Source of the DNA: a virus
DNA length: 22,706 bases
IMG/VR virus record: IMGVR_UViG_3300035698_010376
Span: 1 to 22,706 of that record
Reading direction: 5' to 3' (one strand)
In this document: positions 22,453 to 22,706 of the stretch, piece after piece
Position numbering within the stretch: the first letter of the stretch is position 1
Layout of the letters: the number at the start of each line of letters is the position of its first letter
Notes under the pieces: generated by a model
What the model saw: the letters and a program-made list of their open reading frames with translations, nothing else
What the model was told of the DNA's origin: nothing
Databases searched by the model: none
Made by a program: the position numbers and the translations under genes

Positions 22453-22685
22453 AATTCGCTGTAGCATTCAAGAGAATCGAGCCGGTTGCAATCTTGCGAG
22501 TACCAGACGAAAGCGAAATGATGGAATTCGAAGAGGGCACAACTGATACAGAACTGGCCCCTATCCGTGCTTTGAATGAAATGAAAAAAGAATTACGCCG
22601 AGCGTATGCGTTGGTTACTGCCCTAGCCCTGGCCAATCTGGTTGGTGCAGCAGTAATCATTGCGACGCTGTGGTGGGGAAGTTGA
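22449..22685 (+). CDS. C-terminally anchored small membrane protein (78 aa)
   Basis: GTG start at 22449 in a GTGA overlap with the previous gene. The start MKFAVAFKRIEPVAILRVPD is followed by an acidic region (ESEMMEFEEGTTDTEL) and a basic helix (MKKELRRAY). Residues 53-75 (ALVTALALANLVGAAVIIATLWW) form one transmembrane segment at the very C-terminus. Its place after the holin suggests a lysis or membrane accessory role, but no family is recognised. Confidence 0.65.
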   Translation: MKFAVAFKRIEPVAILRVPDESEMMEFEEGTTDTELAPIRALNEMKKELRRAYALVTALALANLVGAAVIIATLWWGS

Positions 22686-22689
22686 ACCG

Positions 22690-22706
22690 ATGCTCATGAT
22701 GCACCA
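22690..22706 (+). CDS. Possible start of the next gene (cut by window edge)
   Basis: An ATG at 22690 (M-L-M-M-H) lies 4 bases after the preceding stop, with GGGGAAG about 9 bases upstream. Only five full codons are visible, so nothing can be said about the product. An endolysin would be expected somewhere in this region, but there is no evidence for one here. Confidence 0.25.

Overview
This window is the structural and lysis half of a tailed double-stranded DNA bacteriophage genome, or a prophage or metagenomic contig of one. The order is the classic one: terminase, portal, scaffold, major capsid protein, adaptor, tail and fibre proteins, ejection proteins, holin. There is no tape-measure protein, major tail tube protein, sheath or baseplate gene. 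Instead there is a large nozzle-like tail protein followed by a block of big, charged, repeat-bearing and Gly/Ala-rich proteins of the internal-virion/ejection type. This points to a short-tailed (podovirus-like) particle. Genes are packed with 1-4 base overlaps (ATGA, GTGA, TAATG, TAGTG), and good Shine-Dalgarno sequences precede many starts. A short-tailed phage with ejection proteins suggests a Gram-negative host, but no sequence here identifies the host.

Layout. Bases 1-592 are read leftward: the first 40 codons of an apparent Type III-like DNA adenine methyltransferase (start 122, cut by the window edge) and two small proteins whose genes overlap by 134 bases (492-244 and 592-359). A divergent intergenic region (593-641) holds nested inverted repeats. 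From 642 everything is read rightward. Packaging module: a CxxC/CxxC small protein (possible small terminase), a GNAT acetyltransferase, an unknown small protein, and the large terminase. Head module: a 38-codon small ORF, portal, scaffold, major capsid protein, a small beta-rich head protein. Neck, tail and fibre module: head-tail adaptor, a small conserved beta protein, a beta-repeat fibre, and a 1034-residue nozzle-like protein. Ejection module (13361-20047): a protein ending in an S74-type (intramolecular chaperone) domain, a charged 180-residue protein, and two proteins of 881 and 773 residues. Then come a small beta protein, a LamG-like protein, a Lys-rich protein and the lysis region (21490-22685): a coiled-coil protein with a C-terminal membrane anchor, a two-helix holin, a small beta-rich ORF, and another C-terminally anchored membrane protein. 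No endolysin is visible, so it may lie beyond the right edge or elsewhere.

The observations most worth a second look are these. (i) The holin gene carries a perfect A AAA AAA G slippery site leading into a -1 frame that stays open for 345 bases and has no ATG, GTG or TTG for most of its length. (ii) An S74-type chaperone/protease domain sits on a protein that looks like a virion-internal protein rather than a fibre. (iii) An exact 11-residue (hendecad) repeat occurs in the lysis-region coiled coil. (iv) In-frame tandem duplications occur in both large ejection proteins. (v) An acetyltransferase gene lies inside the packaging operon. (vi) The divergent control region is highly structured.

No tRNA, rRNA, CRISPR array, insertion sequence, integrase or clear intrinsic terminator was seen. 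No gene-free stretch exceeds 300 bases; the longest is about 121 bases (123-243).
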